Part shown: positions 28,406 through 37,015 of the stretch, piece by piece | How the letters are laid out: the number at the start of each line of letters is the position of its first letter | Numbering within the stretch: the first letter of the stretch is position 1 | NCBI RefSeq assembly: GCF_000513475.1 | Contig: NC_023003.1 | Span: 744,001 to 808,000, forward strand | Source: Candidatus Babela massiliensis | GTDB taxonomy: Bacteria; Babelota; Babeliae; Babelales; Babelaceae | Length of the DNA stretch: 64,000 nt | Direction of reading: 5' to 3' | The notes under the pieces: generated by a model | Told to the model about the DNA's origin: nothing | The model's database searches: none | The model's input: the letters and a program-made list of their open reading frames with translations, nothing else | Position numbers and translations under genes: made by a program

Positions 28406-29239
28406 ATGTTAAAAAAATATGGTTTAGTTTTAGGACTTATTTGGTTTTGTTCAAATGATATTTTGTCAATGAAGGGATATAGTTCAGACGATGATTATAC
28501 TTCAGAATACACTCCAAGTGCTCCTCTTCCTGATTATACATATTATAGGCCATCAAGCCGATCACCGTTGAAACCCAATTTAGAACTTAATGCTGAGTCT
28601 AATATTATTTTAGATAAATGGCATAATTTTTTAAATGGAGAAGCGCAAGATACTTTTGAGGTTTTATATGTTAAATCTTTTTTGACTGATTTAGTAACTG
28701 TTTGGCAAGAACTTGATAAAATTAATGTTCTTGGTAGTACAAATAAAAAAGATATAAAGGCTATTTCAAAGGCTAATAAAAAATATAATATATTTTATGG
28801 TCCTATTTCTCTTGCTTTAAATTCATTTTTTCATACTGTATTGAATAAAAATTTAGGTGATGATCGGAACTCTCAAATTGTACGGTTTCTTAATTATTTG
28901 CCCTCTCTTGCTGCTTGGAAAAATCTTTATTTAGATGGCTATATTGAAAGAAATGCAAAAGTTATAGCAGGGTACAATCGGATTTCTAAAAGAGATTTAA
29001 GTAGCACTAAATTTTTGCAAAAAGCTTGGTTTGGAATAAATAAGATTTTGCCATATGCATTTATTTTGGGGATAAAAAAGCTAAATTCTAATATGGAAAA
29101 TGCTTCTTATAAGGATTTAGCAAAATGTTTTGAAGTCTTAAAGTTAGCTTCTGATATTTCAGAAACAATACGTAAATCGCATGGATATACTGCTGAAATG
29201 GGAAATTATGAAAGATATCGAGCTAGTTTAATAAAATAA
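28406..29239 (+). CDS. Exported array protein 5 of 9, Pro/Tyr/Ser-rich head
   Basis: The 277-residue protein has a signal-like N-terminus ending in Leu-Ser-Met. The J-domain is absent; instead residues ~25-60 are acidic then Pro/Ser/Tyr-rich ('SEYTPSAPLPDYTYYRPSSR'), probably disordered. The family core then runs from LVTVWQELDKINVLGS at ~95 through 'GYNRISKRDLSSTKFLQKAW', NKILPYAFI and SETIRKSHGYTAEMGNYERY. A GGGG-type ribosome site precedes the ATG after a 115-bp gap, so a new promoter may start here. It is closest to array protein 6. Confidence 0.73.
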   Translation: MLKKYGLVLGLIWFCSNDILSMKGYSSDDDYTSEYTPSAPLPDYTYYRPSSRSPLKPNLELNAESNIILDKWHNFLNGEAQDTFEVLYVKSFLTDLVTVWQELDKINVLGSTNKKDIKAISKANKKYNIFYGPISLALNSFFHTVLNKNLGDDRNSQIVRFLNYLPSLAAWKNLYLDGYIERNAKVIAGYNRISKRDLSSTKFLQKAWFGINKILPYAFILGIKKLNSNMENASYKDLAKCFEVLKLASDISETIRKSHGYTAEMGNYERYRASLIK

Positions 29240-29262
29240 TTTATGTTATATCAAGGAAATTA

Positions 29263-30052
29263 ATGTTAAAAAGACCTCGATGGTTAATTCTTACTGTTTT
29301 TATCTCAAGTTTAAATTTTGGGATTTTATCGAGTTTTAACTTTGATAGATTTTTAAATGAATGTGAACGTTTTATTAAGAGGCTAAGCAATATAGATGAA
29401 CCTTCAATTTTAGATAAGTTACTGGCAAAAAAATATGAACTAGCCCAGTTTGATGAGGATTCTGCTTTTTGCTTTTTAATTGGGAAATCTATTTTGACCG
29501 ATTTGGTAACTATATGGCATGAACTTGATAAGATTGACGTGCTTTCAAGTAGAAATAAAAAAGATATTAAAGCTGTATCTAGGGCAAGTAGAAAGTATAA
29601 TTTGCTTTCAGGACCTATTTCCATTGTTACCAAAATTTTAGTTCATGCTATGTTAAATGAAAGTATGATTAATAATAAAGATAATTTAGTTCAAATGTCT
29701 CGTTTTGCTAATTATTTACCTTCATTAATGGCTTGGCGTTCTTTATATTATGAAGGTCAAATTACCAGAAATGCAAAAGCTATTGCCAAATATAATGATG
29801 ATAATAATAGGAATTTGGGAATTACTAAATTTATTCAAAAATTATGGTTATTTTCAAATAAGGTCTTGCCGTATGCTGGTCTATACGATTTTAGTAAATT
29901 AGATCCTGAATTTAATAGAATTAATTTTAATGTAACTAAAAAAATTTGAGGTTTTAAGTGTTATATCTAATTTATCAGAAATGATGCGAAAATATTTTAG
30001 GTATAAATCAGAAATTGACTGTTATAAATTCCATAAACATTTTAAGAAATAA
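29263..30052 (+). pseudogene. Array protein 6 of 9, frameshifted in an A7 tract
   Basis: Frame 1 codes 228 residues from ATG 29263 with the family core, starting at LVTIWHELDKIDVLSS and including NKVLPYAGL. It stops at 29949 just after an A7 tract (29938-29944). One frame over, the family C-terminus continues as 'KFEVLSVISNLSEMMRKYF' and RYKSEIDCYKFHKHFKK to a TAA at 30050-30052. Removing one A restores a protein of about 262 residues. Either the gene is broken, the run was misread, or slippage on A7 makes both forms. No J-domain is present. The signal segment ends Leu-Ser-Ser, not Ser-Met. Confidence 0.75.
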
Positions 30053-30060
30053 AGGAAATT

Positions 30061-30765
30061 ATGCTTAACGCATGTAGGTTAAAAATTTTAATGGTAATTA
30101 CTTTTATCAATTTTATGTTATTAGGTAATACTGATAGTGATACTAAGTTGAGAGAAAATTATTTAAATAGTTCATATATGTTATTAGGAAAATCTATTAT
30201 TTATGATTTATTAACTTTAGGGCATGAGATTAATAAGATTAATATAATCGGAAATTTCAATCCTCAAGAAATAAGGAATTTAGCAGATATAAGTAAACTA
30301 TTTGATTTGAATTCATGTACTACTTCTTTCATTGCTAAAATTATATTTTATTATAAATTGAACAAGTATAATAACGAAGAACATTTAAATAAAATCGTTC
30401 GCCTTTCACGTACTGTTGATTTATTGAGCTCTTTATCTGAAATTAGTTCTTTGAAAAAAGATCATATAATATTTAAAGATGCTGATAAAATAGCTCAATG
30501 TAATAAAAGTAGAAAAATAGAATCTAATACTACTAAATTATATCAATATATATGGTTGAGTTTAAATAAAATATTGCCTTACATAAGTTATATTGGTGTT
30601 AAAGGTTCTGGTTATTTATCTAATAGTGCATCTAATATAGAAAAAAATGCATTAACAGGTTTTGAGGCTTTAAAAGCTTTATCTACTATTTCTGAAATAA
30701 TTAGAAAGCAAAAGGTTCAACAAGCAATCATTGGTGATTATAATAAATATGTTAATTTAAAGTAA
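30061..30765 (+). CDS. Exported array protein 7 of 9, minimal core
   Basis: The 234-residue protein is the shortest intact member. A hydrophobic N-terminus leads almost directly to the core: 'IIYDLLTLGHEINKINIIGN' at ~44, a diverged 'AQCNKSRKIESNTTKLYQYI', NKILPYISY, and 'EALKALSTISEIIRKQKVQQ'. The Asn-Lys-Glu motif of other members is changed. An AAAGGAAATT ribosome site lies directly after array gene 6, so the two are probably co-transcribed. No J-domain and no known catalytic residues. Confidence 0.7.
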   Translation: MLNACRLKILMVITFINFMLLGNTDSDTKLRENYLNSSYMLLGKSIIYDLLTLGHEINKINIIGNFNPQEIRNLADISKLFDLNSCTTSFIAKIIFYYKLNKYNNEEHLNKIVRLSRTVDLLSSLSEISSLKKDHIIFKDADKIAQCNKSRKIESNTTKLYQYIWLSLNKILPYISYIGVKGSGYLSNSASNIEKNALTGFEALKALSTISEIIRKQKVQQAIIGDYNKYVNLK

Positions 30766-30845
30766 TTTATTAAAATTTAATAGGGATATTGAATGGATTT
30801 TTAATAATTTTGAATTATATTCTTTTATAAATAAGTGGGGACATT

Positions 30846-31601
30846 ATGTTGAAAAAAATTAAATTCATTTTTTTAGGTTTAATTTTTTATTTAAACTTTA
30901 ATAATTGTATTTTAAGTAATTATCTTTCTGATCAAGAGACACAAAATTATAGAAATAAATGTTATTTATTATTTGGTCATTTGATTGCTTCTGATTTATT
31001 AACATTGAATTATGAAATAAATAAAATTAAGATTTTGGGAAGTAAGAGTATAAAAAATATAAAGGCCCAATCTGGATTAGGAGTGGCTTTTAATTTAGGA
31101 GGAGCTGTGTTTTCTCCTGGTTATGTTAAGCTACTTTTACATATTGCTTGTCAAGAGGGAACTAGAAATTTTGGAGTAAATAGGCTAGTTTTAGGATCGC
31201 AAGCTGTCGATTGGGTTATACCTGCTTTGTCTTCATTCTATTTAGGATATAAAGAGTATAAGATTAGTAAGAATGCTGCTCAAATAGCTCAATATAATAA
31301 AGAAATTAAGCGAGATCTTAGCTCTATAAAACGTAATCAATTTATTTGGTTAGGCTTAAACAAGTTAGCTCCTTATGTAGGATATTTTTTGGTTAGAAAA
31401 TTTTATGATGACGTAGATTTAATCGATCTTTTTACTACGAAATTTAAAAATAATCAAGGCCGGCCACTTCAAGTTTTTGAGGTTTTAAAAGCTCTATCAG
31501 GTGCCTCTGAAGCATTAAGAGGATTCTTTAGAACACGGACCGAATTAGGCAATTCTTTGAATTATAAAAAGAGTGAGCTTAAAAATATTAAACAATTTTA
31601 A
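30846..31601 (+). CDS. Exported array protein 8 of 9, minimal core
   Basis: The 251-residue protein has a signal-like N-terminus of ~22 residues and then the core: 'LIASDLLTLNYEINKIKILG' at ~42, a Gly/Ala-rich middle (GVAFNLGGAVFSPGYV), 'QYNKEIKRDLSSIKRNQFIW' at ~145, NKLAPYVGY, and 'EVLKALSGASEALRGFFRTR'. The usual SEIxRKxxRY ending is altered to SEALRGFFRTR. A GGGG-type site precedes the ATG. Function unknown; the family looks like a helical binding or scaffold domain. Confidence 0.7.
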   Translation: MLKKIKFIFLGLIFYLNFNNCILSNYLSDQETQNYRNKCYLLFGHLIASDLLTLNYEINKIKILGSKSIKNIKAQSGLGVAFNLGGAVFSPGYVKLLLHIACQEGTRNFGVNRLVLGSQAVDWVIPALSSFYLGYKEYKISKNAAQIAQYNKEIKRDLSSIKRNQFIWLGLNKLAPYVGYFLVRKFYDDVDLIDLFTTKFKNNQGRPLQVFEVLKALSGASEALRGFFRTRTELGNSLNYKKSELKNIKQF

Positions 31602-31636
31602 TAATAAACTATACTTAAACTAATTTATAAAATATT

Positions 31637-32836
31637 ATGAAAAAACTTATACTTATCTTAAATTTATTTGCAATAAATTTATATTTTGTTTCAATAAATG
31701 GCACATTCAATCTAGAAAATAAGAGCGGAAATATTCTTAAAATAGTAGCAGCTATACATCCTTGGAAAATATTAAATATTAATAGGATGCAGGATATCGA
31801 AATGGGTTATCAAATACGAAAAACTTATTATAATTCGTTTGCTTATAATCGTCGACCTGAATTATTAAATATTATTAAACAAGCTTATGATAATATGACG
31901 AAATCTCCAAATAAATTTGATGAGTATCTTGTAATAAGAAAGATAGATGCTTATCTGAAAAATATGAAAAATAATGGAGGTAAGGGTAATAATTTAGATC
32001 AAGAAATATTTTTTAAGATAAATGGGTTAAGTAAAAAGTTAGAAGAAATTCAACCTATACGAGATCTTTCATCTAATAATTATTATGAGCTTCTTGATAA
32101 GTTTTTAAAGGAAAACTTAAATGAGATTAAAGAGTCGGCTGATTTTTTAAAGTTAATAAAATGTGATTCTAAGGTAATTTTTAGTAACTTACCTATAAAT
32201 TTTTTAAAGTCAGATATCTTAAGCTCTATAAGTGAATTATATAAAATTAGTGCATTAGGTAGTAAAGATAAGTCAAAAGTATATAGGGCAGGAGTATTTT
32301 ACGGATTATGTCATTTCTTATCTTTATTAGATACTAAAGATATTTTTTATAAAGAACTTTATAGAAATATATTTTTGTGTTTTGATAAAAAATCTTTATC
32401 GGCATTTGAAAAAAGTGTTATAAGTTCAAGATTTATCAACGTTGTTACAAATATCTACAATTTAAAATTTCTAATGAAAGAGTACCATAATTTAAAGAAA
32501 GCTAATAAAATAGCCAAATATAATAAAGAAACTAATCGAGATCTCTCATCAACTCGATTAAAACAATATTTATGGTATGCTGGTAATAAGCTTGTACCGT
32601 ATATGGTATTTATTGGTTCAAGGATTCTTTATGATCAAGATAGCTTATTAAATACTTTCAATTTGCAAAGAATTGTAAGAACAAAAGATAATAATTCAGT
32701 TTACTTACTAGAACTATTGAGAGCTATAGCTAATGTTTCTGAAATTATGCGTAAGAATGATTTATATAAATCTGAAGAAGGTGATTTTCTGAAATACTTT
32801 AAAGATTTGAAATCTTTTGATCAAAAAACTAAATAA
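31637..32836 (+). CDS. Exported array protein 9 of 9, long, eroded J-domain
   Basis: This 399-residue protein is the longest array member. After a signal-like N-terminus, residues ~45-100 resemble an eroded J-domain: 'IHPWKILNINRMQDIEMGYQ' and 'IIKQAYDNM', with no HPD. A helical insert of ~100 residues follows, then the core: 'SISELYKISALGSKDKSKVY', 'KYNKETNRDLSSTRLKQYLW', NKLVPYMVF and SEIMRKNDLYKSEEGDFLKY. It ends the array; a 258-bp spacer separates it from the protease-AAA+ gene. Confidence 0.72.
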   Translation: MKKLILILNLFAINLYFVSINGTFNLENKSGNILKIVAAIHPWKILNINRMQDIEMGYQIRKTYYNSFAYNRRPELLNIIKQAYDNMTKSPNKFDEYLVIRKIDAYLKNMKNNGGKGNNLDQEIFFKINGLSKKLEEIQPIRDLSSNNYYELLDKFLKENLNEIKESADFLKLIKCDSKVIFSNLPINFLKSDILSSISELYKISALGSKDKSKVYRAGVFYGLCHFLSLLDTKDIFYKELYRNIFLCFDKKSLSAFEKSVISSRFINVVTNIYNLKFLMKEYHNLKKANKIAKYNKETNRDLSSTRLKQYLWYAGNKLVPYMVFIGSRILYDQDSLLNTFNLQRIVRTKDNNSVYLLELLRAIANVSEIMRKNDLYKSEEGDFLKYFKDLKSFDQKTK

Positions 32837-33094
32837 TTTTTATAATATCAAGTAGGAAAAACGTATTGTACTATTCTAGATAAAAATTGGTTTGCTTTTA
32901 TTAATGCGTTCAGGCGTTATATTTGTTCTTAAAATATTACCTATATCTTTGAATTGTAGATTTAAATAAGTATTGTTGAAGGAATTTTATTTACCAAAAT
33001 TCTTTATCTATTATCACCCTTTGATTTTTTCTATAGAACATTTAAATTTTTATTACAATGTAGTTATTATTATTTTACTTTAAAGAGTGATCGG

Positions 33095-35647
33095 ATGTTA
33101 TTACATAATTCAAAGCTAAATATAGTATATAGAAATATATTTTTTATGTTTATATGCGTAAATTTTAGTATCCTTTCTATGAGAGTGCAACAAGAAACTT
33201 GCTCTTTTCAATCAAAAATATGCCAATATAAAGTTCTGCAACAAGAAGACGAAAGTTCATGCGGTTACCATGCTCTTTACAATGGTCTAACGATTGCTAA
33301 GTCTTTGAAAGATCCTTCTTTTAAAGACTTTCTTGAATCTAATGTTGATAGAAATAATCTTTTTGGTTCTCTAGATTCCACCTGGATTAAATATATTATT
33401 TTGCAAAGGATTCAATTATTGGCAAAGTATTATATTACCGATTATTTATTTAAAAATTTGAAAAACATAGAATTAATATCTTATGCAAGTGATAATTCTT
33501 ATAAACTTAATTTAAGGAATAATTGGATAAAATTAATACCATTGAGTCATGGCTTAAATGATCTTGAAAAAGCAAGAAGAGAATTTTGTAATTTAATAGT
33601 AAACATATCTAATGAACTTGCTAATCGTTTAATGCATTTAGAAGAAAATTCTGCTATTTATAATATTAAAAAAGAAGATATTAAAGATGTGCTTAAATCT
33701 CAGTATTTATCTAAAAAATATAATAAAGTTAATAAAAGACTTTCTAATGTTGAGAAATATTTTATCGATTTAACTGATTTAAGTTTTGAAGTTATCGCCG
33801 ACGGTCAGATTAAAAATTTAGATAAAGATGAATTTTACATTATCAATTGGTCTTCCAATGTTGGTAAAAATTTTGCCAGATTTTATAAAGAAGAACAAAA
33901 TTGTTCTCTTTTGCAAGCAGGTCATTGGCTATCAAGTCAAGAAATAGAGTCCCTTATTCAGTTAGAAAGTGGAGATTCTAATCTTGATCAAATTGAAATT
34001 TTATGTCTTGAGAGAGATCTTAAGCAATTATTTGATCAAACTTCTGGAGAAGAACGGTTGATTAATATTCAAAGAAAATTTCAGGATAAGAATTTTTCAG
34101 GAGCTGCAATATTTTTGATTTACAATTCAGTCCATTGGATTTCATGTGTTGTTACAAAAGATATTAATGAATCTCTTAAATTTATTTTTGCTGATTCTTT
34201 AGGATGCAATTATAAATCATATAAAAATGCTAATACTTTAATTAAATTATTAGCAGGAGATGATTATGAACTTAAACATTCAAATTGTACTCAAAATTTA
34301 GAATCCGATACATATCAAGATGAAGAAAGTTCAGCAGATTCATCTGAATCTGAATCAGCCGATACGTTTAATATTAATAATTATGATTTTCTTCCCATAG
34401 AGTTATTGCTTAATAAGTATAATAATGAAGGATTTGATCGGATTAGATTAGAGGCACTTATTGATAATTTAAAAAATGGTATTGGTTTTGATAAAAGTTT
34501 ATTTATATATGGGCCTGCCAAAACTGGTAAATTTAGTTTAGCTTATTCTATTGCTAAATTAACTTCCTTGCCATTTATTATAGTTGAAGGTTATAATCTT
34601 ATTTGTTTATATGATAAAGAAGAGGCTAACATTGATAAAGATAGCAATGATATAAATTTTAAAAATCTTGATCAGTTTCTTAATAAAATTAGAACTAAAT
34701 TGCCTGCTATATGTTTTATCCATTTGTTAGATGAACTTCTTTATAAAGTTGATAATAAGTCTTCAAGAAAGCTAATTATTAATTTTATTTTTAAAAAACT
34801 AACAAAGTATAAAAGGTCTAATAAAGTTTTGTTTATAATTAGTTCTCATATTAACTATGATCAATATCCAGAAAATATAAATTTTAAAGGTTTATTTGAT
34901 ACAAATATCATAAATCTTGATAATCCAGATTATAATAAACGCTTTGAAATTATAGGTCATAATCTTAACATTTATATTAATAAAGTACGTGAAGTTATGA
35001 GATTGAAAGAGGGAATTGATGTTGAAAAACTTAATAATATTTATGTAAGAGATGTAGATCAAGAAGATCTATCTACAATGGCAGAAGGTTTTTCTTGTTA
35101 TGATATAAAAGAATTTATAAGCCGTGCTGCAAATGTGTTAATAGAAGGTAGAAAAAATGATCAAAAACTTTCTGATAACTATGTCTGGTGGAAAAGTCTT
35201 GATATAAAAAATAGACCCGTAAGGACTATTGCAAGATATGCATACTATAATGGTATTTTTCATCGAAAAGTTGCTCGCTTCTTTCTTTATAATGATTATG
35301 CTAAAAATTTTCTAGATAATTTATATACTTATTGGTATATACAATCACAAGAAATAGAGACGAGAAAAAAATTAGATAAGAAGTTTCACTCTAGAAGTTG
35401 GGCTTCTTATGTAGTTCAATATTGTAAAGATTCTGACGAAATCAATCTTGTCAAAGATGTTTTTATCTATATTTCCGATTCAAAAATAGGGCAAGCAGTT
35501 ATAGATGGAGTATGTGAAGAAATTAAAGAGAATAGTAAATATGCTTCTAAAAAATATTTTGATAAAATTATACCAAAAGAAGGTCTGAATCTAGGTTGTA
35601 TAAATTGCCAAAATATCTCAAAAGATGAAAGCAAGAAAGAAACATAA
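33095..35647 (+). CDS. Exported papain-like protease fused to AAA+ ATPase
   Basis: The 850-residue protein has an N-terminal hydrophobic stretch ending in Leu-Ser-Met (~29). A cysteine-protease-like domain follows in papain order: Gln50 (possible oxyanion-hole residue), Cys56 and His59 in SSCGYHALYNG, His347 in NSVHWIS, Asp367 in FADSLG. This spacing of Q, C, H, D resembles Josephin/papain-type deubiquitinases more than Ulp1 (His first). An acidic Ser-rich linker (~405-425) leads to an AAA+ domain: Walker A-like GPAKTGKF (473-480, Phe instead of Ser/Thr after Lys), Walker B LLDELL (~545), and a lid 'STMAEGFSCYDIKEFISRAA' as in FtsH/katanin-type ATPases. A partial paralogue lies at 1-519. A host-directed, ATP-assisted protease is inferred. 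Confidence 0.72.
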   Translation: MLLHNSKLNIVYRNIFFMFICVNFSILSMRVQQETCSFQSKICQYKVLQQEDESSCGYHALYNGLTIAKSLKDPSFKDFLESNVDRNNLFGSLDSTWIKYIILQRIQLLAKYYITDYLFKNLKNIELISYASDNSYKLNLRNNWIKLIPLSHGLNDLEKARREFCNLIVNISNELANRLMHLEENSAIYNIKKEDIKDVLKSQYLSKKYNKVNKRLSNVEKYFIDLTDLSFEVIADGQIKNLDKDEFYIINWSSNVGKNFARFYKEEQNCSLLQAGHWLSSQEIESLIQLESGDSNLDQIEILCLERDLKQLFDQTSGEERLINIQRKFQDKNFSGAAIFLIYNSVHWISCVVTKDINESLKFIFADSLGCNYKSYKNANTLIKLLAGDDYELKHSNCTQNLESDTYQDEESSADSSESESADTFNINNYDFLPIELLLNKYNNEGFDRIRLEALIDNLKNGIGFDKSLFIYGPAKTGKFSLAYSIAKLTSLPFIIVEGYNLICLYDKEEANIDKDSNDINFKNLDQFLNKIRTKLPAICFIHLLDELLYKVDNKSSRKLIINFIFKKLTKYKRSNKVLFIISSHINYDQYPENINFKGLFDTNIINLDNPDYNKRFEIIGHNLNIYINKVREVMRLKEGIDVEKLNNIYVRDVDQEDLSTMAEGFSCYDIKEFISRAANVLIEGRKNDQKLSDNYVWWKSLDIKNRPVRTIARYAYYNGIFHRKVARFFLYNDYAKNFLDNLYTYWYIQSQEIETRKKLDKKFHSRSWASYVVQYCKDSDEINLVKDVFIYISDSKIGQAVIDGVCEEIKENSKYASKKYFDKIIPKEGLNLGCINCQNISKDESKKET

Positions 35648-35673
35648 TTTTAAAACTATTATATTGTTTTGTG

Positions 35674-36219
35674 TTAGTTTGATTGTAATATTGCTATAAT
35701 ATCTATAGAATCTATATACTCTTGTTGAGTAGTTCTGTAATGTTGAAAAAATTCTTGATCTTTTTTTCTGGCTATTAAGTCTAGTTTCTTATATAACAAA
35801 ACTGCTCCTACTATAGTTGCTATGGCTAATGGTTTTTCTATAGATTCGTCCCAATCAAAAGTCATAGAAAAAAATTTAGTACATAATAAAAGACTAGTTA
35901 TCGGAGTAGTAATAATAATACTTAATTTCATTAGATCATATATAGCGCTATCCGTTGGAATAGGTTTTGGTTTAGGCTTAATCAGTTCAATATTCATTCT
36001 ATTTTCTCTAGTCTTAGCAATAGAAAATGCTAAAAATAATAAATTTTCTTTATCCTGTTCTTTTAACTTAATATTATGTAGGGCTTTCTCTAGCAATTTA
36101 GGTCTACTATCTTTAATTGCATGTTTAATTTTATCTATATCAGAGTTATTACAAGCATTAAAATTTGGGGTTTTTAGTATTTGAAATACTAGCATAAGCA
36201 AAAGGGCTATTCTTTTCAT
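35674..36219 (-). CDS. Small exported two-helix membrane protein A
   Basis: The 181-residue protein has an N-terminal signal-like segment, a helical stretch 'AIKDSRPKLLEKALHNIKLK' at ~33, and two membrane helices (~95-115 and ~130-145) before a charged helical tail ending in IIAILQ. The neighbour at 36309 shares this order and the closing 'QxYIDSIxIIxIL' pattern, so both are paralogues. The opening helix recalls one ankyrin-like turn ('NxxLLEKAL'). The layout is also like the 53-61 kb two-helix proteins, but similarity is only in shape. A plus-strand frame opposite it is a shadow. Confidence 0.65.
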   Translation of the reverse strand: MKRIALLLMLVFQILKTPNFNACNNSDIDKIKHAIKDSRPKLLEKALHNIKLKEQDKENLLFLAFSIAKTRENRMNIELIKPKPKPIPTDSAIYDLMKLSIIITTPITSLLLCTKFFSMTFDWDESIEKPLAIATIVGAVLLYKKLDLIARKKDQEFFQHYRTTQQEYIDSIDIIAILQSN

Positions 36220-36308
36220 ATTATTAATCTTTTCATTGGCAAAATAAACTTATTATTAATATATTGCGGCTTTATTTTATTTTTATGACAAAGTACTTTT
36301 TATTATTT

Positions 36309-36848
36309 TTACTTTGCATTCAATATACTAATAATTTTTAAAGAATCTATAAATTTTTGTTGAACTGTATTATACTCTTTTAATATTTCTTCGTTTTTTT
36401 CCTTTGATATTGATTTGAGTTTTTTTAATGACAAAACTGTTCCTGTTATGATACCTGCTGATAATATTATATTTAAATATTTATCCAAATTATTTTTACT
36501 TACAAAGGTTTTGGTTGCTGTATAAATTAAGGCTAAGGGCGTAGCTAGTATAATGCCTGTGCTTATGAGATCATAAGGTTTACTGGGAAGAGGTTTGTTA
36601 TTTTCTTTAATAAAATCAATAGCCATTTTTATTTGAAGCTCTTGTGAGATAGAATTTGCCATAGTTAATAAAGCGATCTTATCGTCTTCTTTTAATTCAA
36701 TATTATCTAAAGTTTTTTCTAATAAATTTATATCACTATTTTTTATTGCTTCTATAATATTTATACTTTCTGAAACGTTGTAAGCATTAAATTGAAGGCT
36801 TGGTGTTAATAAAATTATGAGCATTATATTATATAGTATTTTTTTCAT
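36309..36848 (-). CDS. Small exported two-helix membrane protein B
   Basis: The 179-residue protein is a paralogue of the downstream gene at 35674. It has a signal-like N-terminus, 'AIKNSDINLLEKTLDNIELK' at ~35, then 'PYDLISTGIILATPLALIYT' as first helix, a second hydrophobic stretch ~130-142, and a Lys-rich helix ending in SLKIISIL. The signal ends in Phe-Asn-Ala. The tandem pair lies 89 bp apart on the same strand, between the protease-AAA+ gene and clpB. No enzyme motif; function unknown. Confidence 0.65.
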   Translation of the reverse strand: MKKILYNIMLIILLTPSLQFNAYNVSESINIIEAIKNSDINLLEKTLDNIELKEDDKIALLTMANSISQELQIKMAIDFIKENNKPLPSKPYDLISTGIILATPLALIYTATKTFVSKNNLDKYLNIILSAGIITGTVLSLKKLKSISKEKNEEILKEYNTVQQKFIDSLKIISILNAK

Positions 36849-36977
36849 GATATGTCCCTTATGATCTTATAATAAACTTATTATAATAATATTACATATT
36901 TATTTTAGTTTTGTCATATGCTATATATTTATGGTTTTTAAAATTTAGGACATAAAGCTCAGACAAGATTATTGAGA

Positions 36978-37009
36978 AAGAGCTAGATTCATTTAATAAT
37001 CTAGCTCTT
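36978..37009 (-). terminator. Hairpin terminator after clpB
   Basis: AAGAGCTAGATT pairs exactly with AATCTAGCTCTT around an 8-base loop, seven bases beyond the minus-strand clpB stop. A T-rich stretch follows in the direction of transcription. It is G/C-richer than its surroundings, which supports a real terminator. Confidence 0.75.
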
Positions 37010-37015
37010 AAACTT

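Noticed and set aside
29241-29633. Minus-strand frame of 130 codons
   Set aside because: Opposite array gene 6, whose family similarity is clear.
33095-35647. Ulp1/C48-type SUMO protease
   Set aside because: C48 enzymes have the order His, Asp, Gln, Cys; here Cys comes first, which fits papain/Josephin order better.
35822-36184. Plus-strand frame of 120 codons with hydrophobic product
   Set aside because: The minus-strand gene at 35674 has a paralogue at 36309 with matching protein sequence, so the minus strand is the coding one.
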